Source: an uncultured Caryophanales bacterium (GTDB taxonomy: Bacteria; Bacillota_I; Bacilli_A; RF39; UBA660). Taken from it: 29,443 bases of DNA. The stretch is from the NCBI GenBank assembly GCA_946402785.1, contig CAMIXP010000002.1, positions 1 to 29,443 on the forward strand, given 5' to 3'. A model generated the notes under the pieces. It searched no databases and was not told where the DNA came from. It was given only the letters and a program-made list of their open reading frames with translations. Of this stretch, positions 23,426 through 29,443 are shown in pieces. Made by a program: the position numbers and the translations under genes. Position 1 is the stretch's first letter; the number at the start of each line of letters is the position of its first letter.

Positions 23426-24376
23426 CTACTTTACATGTTTCATTGGCGCAATTCTTTTATCGACATAATATGTTCTTTGTCTTTCGTATGCTGCTTTTGC
23501 TGGCATATCTCCTATAAATATATATTCATAATCATCAAATACAAGTTTTTTGTCTTCATATACAATTTGATCTACTAGTTTTTGATCTAAATGATCAATT
23601 TCTCCATAAAATGGTTCTTCTCCTATTTTATGATGATGTATATCACATACATCCACTGGATTTGTGAAATCTACTATCATATGTTTGATTTCTTTTGTAT
23701 CAGTTTCTTCGAAGGAAAGCATATTGAAAGCATGAGAAGATCCTTCCTTGTCTGTTGAGAAAGAATTATTTCCCATAAAAATATAACTATGATATCCAAA
23801 TAATTTTAATATATTTTGTGCCATAACAGAATATTCTGTACATTCTGCATTTCCTTTTCCTTTAAATTTCTTCATACTATGTTCTTCTGTTGGTTGAAAG
23901 GGAACTCCATCTTTATCATGAATGATGCTAAACATTGTATAACGATCTACTTGTGGATTTTTTCCAAAATATTCTTTTAGGAAATCTCTCAAATATCCAA
24001 ATAATTCATAATCATTGACAATATCTTTATCTTTTACCCATTTACAAAATTCTATTAAAGCATCTTGATCATCTGCATAATAGTATCTTCCTTGATTGTA
24101 GATCATTCCTAATGCGTTATAGGAAACTCCAAATACAATTTTCATATCTTTGGGAATAAATAAATTATAGAATGCTTGTATCATAAAATTCATTTTTCTG
24201 TTTGTTTGTTCACCATAAACTTCTTTGTATTCCGGAGTTAGATCAATGTCATATCCTAGCACTTTTACTTGAGGTGCTATTTTTCTACTGAGTCTTTCTA
24301 GACGGTGAATTCTTGCCTTTACTTTTCTTTCGATTTGTTCATCATCTAATGTTCTTAATTCCTCTAAAAAGTCCAT
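23426..24376 (-). CDS. Transglutaminase-like cysteine protein, cytoplasmic
   Basis: A 316-residue protein without signal peptide. A Cys-His-Asp order typical of the transglutaminase/protease-like superfamily is visible: GNAECTEYSVMAQNILKLFG (Cys179), SSHAFNML (His215), and IVDFTNPVD (Asp236). The helical N-terminal half (1-140) has no recognised domain. Bacterial members are usually proteases or transferases acting on proteins or peptidoglycan, and many remain uncharacterised. AAAGGAGG precedes the ATG, with an extended -10 (TGGTATAAT) upstream. It is followed by the SDR gene 69 nt away without a terminator. The superfamily call is fair; the reaction is unknown. Confidence 0.75.
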   Translation of the reverse strand: MDFLEELRTLDDEQIERKVKARIHRLERLSRKIAPQVKVLGYDIDLTPEYKEVYGEQTNRKMNFMIQAFYNLFIPKDMKIVFGVSYNALGMIYNQGRYYYADDQDALIEFCKWVKDKDIVNDYELFGYLRDFLKEYFGKNPQVDRYTMFSIIHDKDGVPFQPTEEHSMKKFKGKGNAECTEYSVMAQNILKLFGYHSYIFMGNNSFSTDKEGSSHAFNMLSFEETDTKEIKHMIVDFTNPVDVCDIHHHKIGEEPFYGEIDHLDQKLVDQIVYEDKKLVFDDYEYIFIGDMPAKAAYERQRTYYVDKRIAPMKHVK

Positions 24377-24404
24377 TGAATCTTCCTCCTTTTGATAGCT
24401 TATT

Positions 24405-24410
24405 ATTATA
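24405..24410 (-). promoter_or_regulatory. Extended -10 promoter of transglutaminase-like gene
   Basis: TGGTATAAT on the minus strand, immediately after the T run of the preceding terminator and 28 nt before the ATG. Confidence 0.55.
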
Positions 24411-24413
24411 CCA

Positions 24414-24439
24414 TAAAAAAAGATAAGTTTCCTTATCTT
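24414..24439 (-). terminator. Terminator after small acidic protein gene
   Basis: Stem AAGATAAG/CTTATCTT with loop GAAA and seven T on the minus strand. Confidence 0.88.
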
Positions 24440-24654
24440 GATCCTCTTTTTCTTTGTTTTGGTTCTTCTTCATCCTCTTCTTCTACTACGGTTACTTGAT
24501 ATCCATGTCGTCTAGCAACTTCTATTACATATTCATCACTACAGTTTTCGTCTCTTAATTTCTCTGCTTCTACCATGGCTCCACCAAAACCTCCTACAAA
24601 GAAAGCCGCTTCGTCATCCTTAATTAATATTTCTTTTAATTCATCGATTGTCAT
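24433..24654 (-). CDS. Small acidic cytoplasmic protein, unknown
   Basis: A 73-residue protein. Two helical stretches flank a Gly-rich turn (AAFFVGGFGGAMVEAE, 16-31), then YVIEVARRHGYQV and an acidic-then-basic tail (EEEDEEEPKQRKRGSR). TAGGAGGACACC precedes the ATG. It follows the zinc-ribbon membrane protein gene by 9 nt and shares its terminator, so it should be made together with it. No family was recognised; the Gly-rich turn alone does not make it a peptide precursor. Confidence 0.7.
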   Translation of the reverse strand: MTIDELKEILIKDDEAAFFVGGFGGAMVEAEKLRDENCSDEYVIEVARRHGYQVTVVEEEDEEEPKQRKRGSR

Positions 24655-24663
24655 GGTGTCCTC

Positions 24664-25116
24664 CTATGAGTTCATTGCAAATATGAATATAAAGACAATT
24701 AGCGCAATTATTAATAATAAGAAGGTGGCAATTATAAATCCAATATAAACCCATAATAGTATTTTAGCGAATTTACTTGTTGGATATTTGAATCTCGCAA
24801 CAATAACGATTACAAATGCAGCAATTCTTGCAACAGATCCTAATCCAGAGAATCCTGTAGTTAGTACTTCTGATTTCAATAAAACATCTAAAAGGATACC
24901 TACGATACCAAGTGCTAAAGGTGCTGCGAAATATAGTAATAAAGATATGATACATAATTGATTTGCTTTCTTTGTATCATAAGCATAGGCATTTTGTGGT
25001 GGTATGGTTGTTGGTTGTATTGTATTTGTTTGGATTACCTCACCAACTGAATAACCACAGTTTGTACAAAATTTATCTCCTGGTATCAATTCTTCTCCAC
25101 ATCTAGAGCATTTCAT
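24664..25116 (-). CDS. Zinc-ribbon multi-pass membrane protein
   Basis: A 150-residue protein. It has an N-terminal zinc ribbon (MKCSRCGEELIPGDKFCTNCG, Cys 3/6 and 17/20), a Pro/Thr linker, and then three hydrophobic segments (about 50-72, 82-103, 113-145). It is the third zinc-ribbon membrane protein in the window, with the same CxxC-10-CxxC spacing. I chose the ATG at 25116 because GAGGGATCTT lies before it; the ATG four codons earlier overlaps that site. Such proteins are widespread in Bacillota and uncharacterised. It is paired with the small acidic protein gene. Confidence 0.8.
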   Translation of the reverse strand: MKCSRCGEELIPGDKFCTNCGYSVGEVIQTNTIQPTTIPPQNAYAYDTKKANQLCIISLLLYFAAPLALGIVGILLDVLLKSEVLTTGFSGLGSVARIAAFVIVIVARFKYPTSKFAKILLWVYIGFIIATFLLLIIALIVFIFIFAMNS

Positions 25117-25171
25117 AAGATCCCTCATTTCTATTAAAATCGTACCATATTTTGTTTTTTACTACAATAAA

Positions 25172-25209
25172 AGCAAAAAAAAGAATTACTTATTTACGTA
25201 ATTCTTTTT
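25172..25209 (-). terminator. Terminator of lipoprotein gene
   Basis: A perfect 12-bp stem AAAAAGAATTAC with its complement, an 8-nt loop, and a T run on the minus strand. It overlaps the end of the lipoprotein gene. Confidence 0.88.
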
Positions 25210-26040
25210 AATATATTGCATGTCGTGTTGTTCTACTAGTTTTCCTTTTCCATTAGAATCAGAACCAGCAGCAATTGTAATTTTACCATAGTTTAAAGCT
25301 TTTCTATAAGTAGGGAATTCTGTTTTTTCCGTTAATTTAGCACCTTGTACTTCATAGATATAATTAATAGTATCCCATAATTCTCTAGCACCTACTGGTA
25401 CTTGATAAGTTTTATCTCCCACTTTAATGGCATATGGTTGTGGTCCCATAGAGGAACTACGATATGCAGGTGGAAGTGTAATAGAACTATAAGGTACATT
25501 TAATTCATCGGCAACACTACATTTAACAGCAGCCATCATATAACTAAATGATACATCTTGACCATATTGGTGTACCCAACTTAGACAAGTTCTATATAAT
25601 AAATCTAATTGTTTTAATGCAACTAATTTTTGTTGTACTAAAGTAAGATCTTTTCCCTTGTAAGAAGCTTGTTTTTTCAATGCACGAATTTCTTCGATTG
25701 GCAATGAGAATACTTCTTGATATTGTTCATCTGTTAATTCTTGAAGTCCTTCTACTCCTGTGAAATCCATGTCTTTTAATTCATCAATAATATCTAGACT
25801 GAATTGTAATTCATCAGCAGCTTCTACAATGTCTTGTTCTCCCTCAAATCTTAATTGATTATTCAATAACATTTCATCCATTTGTGTAACATCTTTTACT
25901 TCTTGGATTTCTAAGATAGCACTTGGTGTTATGTTGGATAAGTTTGCCTCTCCTACACAACTTTTACATCCTAATACCAATGTTCCTGCTAATGCTAAAA
26001 CACATAGTCCTGTTGTTACTTTTACTGTTCCTTTTTTCAT
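25186..26040 (-). CDS. Putative lipoprotein, unknown, helical
   Basis: A 284-residue exported protein. The signal peptide MKKGTVKVTTGLCVLALAG ends in lipobox VLGC, giving a lipid-modified Cys on the outer membrane face. The mature part is mostly helical and acidic in its first half (LQFSLDIIDELKDMDF), then carries a block AVKCSVADELNVPYSSITLPPAYRSS and KVGDKTYQVPVGARELWDTINYIYEVQG. No family was recognised. I chose the ATG at 26040, preceded by GGGGG about 9 nt away. The promoter is a perfect consensus, which suggests strong constitutive expression. The neighbouring sortase gene upstream ends with its own terminator. Confidence 0.78.
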   Translation of the reverse strand: MKKGTVKVTTGLCVLALAGTLVLGCKSCVGEANLSNITPSAILEIQEVKDVTQMDEMLLNNQLRFEGEQDIVEAADELQFSLDIIDELKDMDFTGVEGLQELTDEQYQEVFSLPIEEIRALKKQASYKGKDLTLVQQKLVALKQLDLLYRTCLSWVHQYGQDVSFSYMMAAVKCSVADELNVPYSSITLPPAYRSSSMGPQPYAIKVGDKTYQVPVGARELWDTINYIYEVQGAKLTEKTEFPTYRKALNYGKITIAAGSDSNGKGKLVEQHDMQYIKKNYVNK

Positions 26041-26071
26041 GTTGCTTACCCCCTTCACTCAATGTGTCAAC

Positions 26072-26100
26072 ATTATACCACAAATGTTGGTTTTTGTCAA
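26072..26100 (-). promoter_or_regulatory. Perfect consensus sigma-A promoter of lipoprotein gene
   Basis: TTGACA, 17-bp spacer, extended TGG, TATAAT on the minus strand. It is the strongest promoter match in the window, 32 nt before the start codon. Confidence 0.85.
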
Positions 26101-26121
26101 TTTTGCAGTGTGTTCATCAAA

Positions 26122-26149
26122 CAAAAAAGCGACTGTTATTTGTCGCTTT
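26122..26149 (-). terminator. Terminator of sortase gene
   Basis: Stem AAAGCGAC/GTCGCTTT with an 8-nt loop and a T run on the minus strand. It overlaps the last codons. Confidence 0.85.
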
Positions 26150-26867
26150 CTTCTTCTATTTCTTTGGCTACAAGAATTTGATATTTAGAGTTTCCACTCG
26201 CTCTTTCATCAAAACTACAAGTTTGTAATACCAATACTTTTGATTCTTCTGTTAACTCTATTTTTTTATATACAAATGACTTTTTTCTTAATTTTTCTAG
26301 ATGTTGTTTGTAGGTTAATCCTCCAAAGTTTTCTACATTCACATAATCAAAGTCTTTATTCTCTATATAACTAGAAAATACTTCATACGTGTGTTTTCCA
26401 TTACTATCAATTAAATAAATATATGGATTTGCGTTAAAAAAGTCTTTTTTATTATATTTCTTTAAATTGGTAAATGGTAATTGATCCCATGGATCACTAT
26501 GACTATAAATTAATAATTTTTTGGATGTGAATAAATTCGTTCGATAATCTAAGAACGTTGCTCCTGCTTCTAATACTTCACGTGTTTTTGTGTGATTTAA
26601 ATAGTAATCATTATTGTCTGTTTGTACTACTACTTCTTCGAATAAATTAGGGAATTGTAGAATGGCAACAATATCTTGATTATTATACTGAATTCTTAAA
26701 TTCTTAATGTATTCTTCATAATTGAATTCTTTCTCTTCAACTGGCTCTTCTACTACAACTGGTTTTAATTCTACTTCTACGGTTCTAGGACTGTTCCAGT
26801 ATATAGAACAACCAAGTAAAAAGGGAACCACCATTAAGAATAAATATCCTAATTTCTTTTTCACCAT
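26136..26867 (-). CDS. srtB: Class B sortase, Lys in place of expected Arg
   Basis: A 243-residue membrane-anchored transpeptidase that links surface proteins to the cell wall. The N-terminal hydrophobic segment (6-23) also contains LLGC, a possible lipobox. The catalytic domain shows YSHSDPWDQLPFTNLKKY (His123), FFNANPYIYLI as in class B, and VLVLQTC (Cys217). The usual active-site Arg about 10-11 residues after the Cys is Lys228 (GNSKYQILVAKEI); the only nearby Arg is 222. I read this codon as AAA in the DNA. It is the gene directly after the CnaB surface protein, whose PPPTG signal is likely its substrate. The ATG is very close to AGGTGAT, so the next codon, GTG, may be the real start. The family call is firm. 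Confidence 0.85.
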   Translation of the reverse strand: MVKKKLGYLFLMVVPFLLGCSIYWNSPRTVEVELKPVVVEEPVEEKEFNYEEYIKNLRIQYNNQDIVAILQFPNLFEEVVVQTDNNDYYLNHTKTREVLEAGATFLDYRTNLFTSKKLLIYSHSDPWDQLPFTNLKKYNKKDFFNANPYIYLIDSNGKHTYEVFSSYIENKDFDYVNVENFGGLTYKQHLEKLRKKSFVYKKIELTEESKVLVLQTCSFDERASGNSKYQILVAKEIEEESDK

Positions 26868-26887
26868 ATCACCTGATTTCGACGCCT

Positions 26888-26916
26888 ATTATAACACAAA
26901 AGGCTTATTTTTACAA
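26888..26916 (-). promoter_or_regulatory. Promoter of sortase gene
   Basis: The -35 is TTGTAA, the spacer 17 bp, and the -10 TATAAT with extended TGT on the minus strand. It lies directly after the surface protein terminator, so the sortase can be made independently. Confidence 0.65.
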
Positions 26917-26940
26917 TAAAAAAGAGCGTTACCGCTCAAT
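26917..26940 (-). terminator. Terminator of CnaB surface protein gene
   Basis: Stem GAGCG/CGCTC with loop GTAA and a run of six T on the minus strand, just after the stop codon. Confidence 0.8.
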
Positions 26941-26941
26941 T

Positions 26942-29443
26942 TTATTGTTCATTTTTTCTTGCTACTACTACTGTATAACTTGTAGCTAGTAAAGTAAGAA
27001 TCATTTCAAATAGAACATTATTATTTCTACCTGATTTCTTCATCATAACTCCAGTTGGTGGAGGTGTGATTTCAGGAACAGGTCCATTATAAGTATTATG
27101 AATATCAAATCCGTCGATTGTTGTTTCATAGAATTCTACTGCTACCTCTTCGATAGAGTAAACGATTTCACAACCTACTTCTCCGTCTCTGATTGTATAC
27201 TTAGGAAGATGTTCGAATGTATATGTCCATTCATTTTCTGCTGTTAATTCAGCTGAAGCATAGATTTCTCCGTCAGCTAATAAGTTAACAGTAATACTTC
27301 CTGGTCTCTTCTTATACTTATCATTTTCATCATACCAATATTTGTTAACAGTGATTGTTCCGTCTTCATTATATGGAATCTTATCATGTGTATTGGTAAT
27401 TTCATTTGTAATTTCTGTAGTATCTTCTGTATTTTCTACAAATGTAATTTTTTCTGTTTCATATAAGTCAACTTTATCTTCTGTTAATGTATATTGTACT
27501 AACTCTTTATTGTAGTATTTTGGTAAGTTCGTGAATGCGTATGTCCAAGGTTCATCTTCAAATCCTTCATTAATTTCATATACATCCATTACTTCTTCTT
27601 TTACTACTGTTTCTCCTACTTTACCTACTAAGCGTACAGTAATAAAGTCTGGTCTCTTACCATCATTGTTATCGAAGTCATCCCAGTTCTTTGTTACTTT
27701 GTAAGTAATTGTTGCAGGTTCATGAGAGTTTGTAATTGTATATCCGTCTACTGATGGTTCATATCCTTCAGGAATATTTTCATCTGTTTCAGCAACAGTA
27801 TATTCAATTGGTTCTCCCACTTTTCCTTCTCTATTTACTGGATAATCTTTGAATGTTACTTTCCATTCAGTATCTTCAGTAGCTTCTAATGTTTCTTGTT
27901 CTACTCCGTCTGCATATAATGTAATCTTAACGCTTCCTGGTCTCTTACCATCATTATCATCATTATCGTCCCATGCTTTAGAAGCAACGATATCTTTTAA
28001 TAAATGAGAGTGAGAGTTTGTAAGTGTTATTGTTCCATCTGCTGCAGTTACGTTTGTAGTATTTGGATACATTTCAGTATCTACTCCTGATTCTTCAACT
28101 GTGTAAGTAATCCATGTACCTTCATGGAAGATTGGTACATTAGTAAATTTAGATACCCATCTATTTGCATCATTTTCATCTACGTCAGCTGTAGAAATTG
28201 TAATTGAATCCGTATAAACTGGATCAGTTTCATTTGGTACAGTTCCTGTTAATGTAAATGTAATAGATGTAGGTCTAACATTATCACGATTATTTTCATC
28301 GTCCCATACTTTTACAACTGGAATTTCTTTAGATAAGTCTTTAATTGTATTAACAATTACTAATCCTTCATCTTCTCCAGTTTCTGGATATGATACATCA
28401 TAGTAATCTTTAATTTGTTGTGTTTCTTCTTCTACAACTGTATAAGTTACTGTTCCAGTACCATGATCTTTATTTACTGGTAAGTTTTCAAATGTATGTT
28501 TCCATTCATTTTCATCACTTAATTCAACTGGGTTTGTTAATCCTTCAATTGAAACTGGTTCTCCATCAGCTAATAGAGTTACTGTGATAGATGTTGGACG
28601 ATAATTCTCGCCTTTTTCATCTACCCATGTCTTAGATACAGGAATATTTTTCTTTTCAGTATTATAAGTGTTCGTAATTGTAGTTCCATCAATAGCTTTT
28701 GTATATCCTGCTGGTAATTCTTCATCTACTACATAGTTGATTTCTTTACGTTCATTACCTACGTTCTTATATTTCTTTAATCCTGTAATTGTATATGACC
28801 ATTCTTTATCTGTATTATTTCCAGATACTGTTTCAGATTTAACGATTGTTGTCTTATCATCTTCATCATATACATTGATTGTAATAGATGTTGGTCTTGC
28901 ACCATCTCTATCACCATCATCTTCCCAAACCTTCTTACCAGAGATTTGTGTAGGTTCTGGTGTATGAGTATTTGTAACAGTTGTTCCAGAGAATGATTGT
29001 TCATATCCTTCAGGTACATCTGTTTCTGTATCTGTAACTTTTTCTTGAGCTGTATAAGTAATTACTTGTCCATTTGCTCTTAATGGTAAATGATCAATTG
29101 TAACTGCCCAAGTGTTTGCATCTGTTACATCATTGATTGTAACTGGATATTGTCCATATTCTACACCATCTGCATAAAGTGTAATTAATACTTGAGTTGG
29201 TCTTAATAAATCTCTATTGTTATCATCAGACCAAACTTTTGTAATTGTTACAGATGTTTCATCTGGAACGTGTGTATTCTTAACATTATATCCATCTACT
29301 TCTGGATCATTATATCCAGCTACTTTTTCTTCTGAAATTGTATATGTAATTTCATGACCATTATTGTATTTTGGTAGATTTGGCCAACTCCATGACCAGT
29401 TATCAGATGCTGTTACTGTTTTTGTCTCAGCATCTTTAACTGT
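26942..29443 (-). CDS. CnaB-repeat surface protein with PPPTG sorting signal, 5' end outside window
   Basis: The open frame of 833 residues reaches the right edge without a start; internal Met codons near the C-terminus are not real starts. It holds one partial and seven full CnaB-type repeats of about 290-340 bp, each with a KxWxD...RP(T/G)S(I/V)xxxL core. The Trp codons fall near 29232, 28926, 28624, 28303, 27969, 27681 and 27341. CnaB domains are stalk modules, often stabilised by Lys-Asn isopeptide bonds. The C-terminus has EITPPPTGVMM, a hydrophobic helix and the positive tail ARKNEQ: a cell-wall sorting signal of the (S/P)PxTG type recognised by some class B sortases. The adhesive N-terminus is outside the window. 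It is likely a surface adhesin, anchored by the sortase encoded next. Confidence 0.92.
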   Translation of the reverse strand, partial: TVKDAETKTVTASDNWSWSWPNLPKYNNGHEITYTISEEKVAGYNDPEVDGYNVKNTHVPDETSVTITKVWSDDNNRDLLRPTQVLITLYADGVEYGQYPVTINDVTDANTWAVTIDHLPLRANGQVITYTAQEKVTDTETDVPEGYEQSFSGTTVTNTHTPEPTQISGKKVWEDDGDRDGARPTSITINVYDEDDKTTIVKSETVSGNNTDKEWSYTITGLKKYKNVGNERKEINYVVDEELPAGYTKAIDGTTITNTYNTEKKNIPVSKTWVDEKGENYRPTSITVTLLADGEPVSIEGLTNPVELSDENEWKHTFENLPVNKDHGTGTVTYTVVEEETQQIKDYYDVSYPETGEDEGLVIVNTIKDLSKEIPVVKVWDDENNRDNVRPTSITFTLTGTVPNETDPVYTDSITISTADVDENDANRWVSKFTNVPIFHEGTWITYTVEESGVDTEMYPNTTNVTAADGTITLTNSHSHLLKDIVASKAWDDNDDNDGKRPGSVKITLYADGVEQETLEATEDTEWKVTFKDYPVNREGKVGEPIEYTVAETDENIPEGYEPSVDGYTITNSHEPATITYKVTKNWDDFDNNDGKRPDFITVRLVGKVGETVVKEEVMDVYEINEGFEDEPWTYAFTNLPKYYNKELVQYTLTEDKVDLYETEKITFVENTEDTTEITNEITNTHDKIPYNEDGTITVNKYWYDENDKYKKRPGSITVNLLADGEIYASAELTAENEWTYTFEHLPKYTIRDGEVGCEIVYSIEEVAVEFYETTIDGFDIHNTYNGPVPEITPPPTGVMMKKSGRNNNVLFEMILTLLATSYTVVVARKNEQ
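27080..29443 (-). repeat. Tandem CnaB-domain coding repeats
   Basis: Seven full units and one partial of about 100 residues each, diverged at DNA level but with the same WxD-RP core and a closing VxNTH/NTY segment. Unit spacing read from the Trp codons is 288-340 bp. The variation in spacing indicates old duplications rather than recent copies. Confidence 0.8.

Noticed and set aside
23391..23444. 12-bp direct repeat ACATGTTTCATT at 23391 and 23433
   Set aside because: One copy is in the end of the transglutaminase-like coding region, the other in the SDR leader. They are only two short A/T-rich copies with no flanking structure; probably chance.
26942..28072. A 376-residue protein starting at an internal Met of the CnaB frame
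   Set aside because: The frame continues upstream without stop to the window edge with further CnaB repeats, and there is no ribosome binding site at that Met.
26942..29443. CnaB region as a CRISPR or DNA-level tandem repeat
   Set aside because: Units are about 300 bp, diverged in DNA, and conserved in protein core, so it is a domain array, not a CRISPR or recent satellite.
1..29443. Mycoplasma genetic code (TGA as Trp)
   Set aside because: Trp is written TGG throughout, and TGA ends genes such as murL and the 388-residue zinc-ribbon gene.

Overview
The window is an AT-rich, densely packed bacterial chromosome segment. It suggests an uncultured, probably gut-associated low-GC Bacillota lineage near Erysipelotrichia, RF39 or Mollicutes. 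The reasons are the strong A/T codon bias, near-universal AGGAGG/AGGTGA ribosome binding sites, short A/U hairpin terminators, many extended -10 promoters, and several genes of Gram-positive type (class B sortase with a CnaB surface protein, UvrX/YolD, class I fructose-bisphosphate aldolase). TGG encodes Trp and TGA is a stop (murL, the 388-aa zinc-ribbon gene), so this is code 11, not the Mycoplasma code. The cell makes peptidoglycan (murD-type ligase, murL, uppP). No insertion sequence, prophage, CRISPR array or rRNA was seen, and no intergenic stretch exceeds 300 bases.

Layout. 1-1729 (minus): tRNA-Gln(CUG) directly followed by gltX, which runs off the left edge. 1893-4213 (plus): a zinc-ribbon membrane protein and a WXG100-like/phosphodiester-glycosidase fusion, each with a near-identical promoter. 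4236-6445 (minus): a small membrane protein, tRNA-Met(CAU), and a ClpX-like unfoldase with a new N-terminal domain and an altered Walker B. 6514-10109 (minus): an operon of a HExxH protein, murL and a murD2-type ligase, which fits the alternative L-Glu route to D-Glu in peptidoglycan. 10143-12021 (minus): YolD and a UvrX-type Y-family polymerase under a LexA-box-like operator. 12104-14166 (minus): fda overlapping a zinc-ribbon, Asp-rich membrane protein. 14221-17003 (minus): xth, a long PRPP synthetase, and uppP. 17095-19520: a TetR regulator divergent from an acyl-CoA/AMP ligase, with two inverted repeats between them. 19536-21695: PrcB-like and small membrane proteins, then a lipoprotein on the plus strand. 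21720-25116 (minus): a predicted R-S-E ADP-ribosyltransferase, an SDR dehydrogenase, a transglutaminase-like protein, a small acidic protein and a third zinc-ribbon membrane protein. 25186-29443 (minus): a lipoprotein, a class B sortase and a large CnaB-repeat surface protein ending in a PPPTG sorting signal, cut by the right edge.

How the genes work together. Two themes dominate: cell-envelope construction (murL/murD2, uppP, sortase plus substrate, NAGPA-domain protein, lipoproteins) and DNA repair (UvrX/YolD, exonuclease III). The most interesting candidates for undescribed biology are the ClpX-like unfoldase, the WXG100-NAGPA fusion, the ADP-ribosyltransferase-like protein, and the sortase with Lys at the expected catalytic Arg position beside its apparent substrate. 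Functions are assigned from motifs read by eye; no database search was possible.
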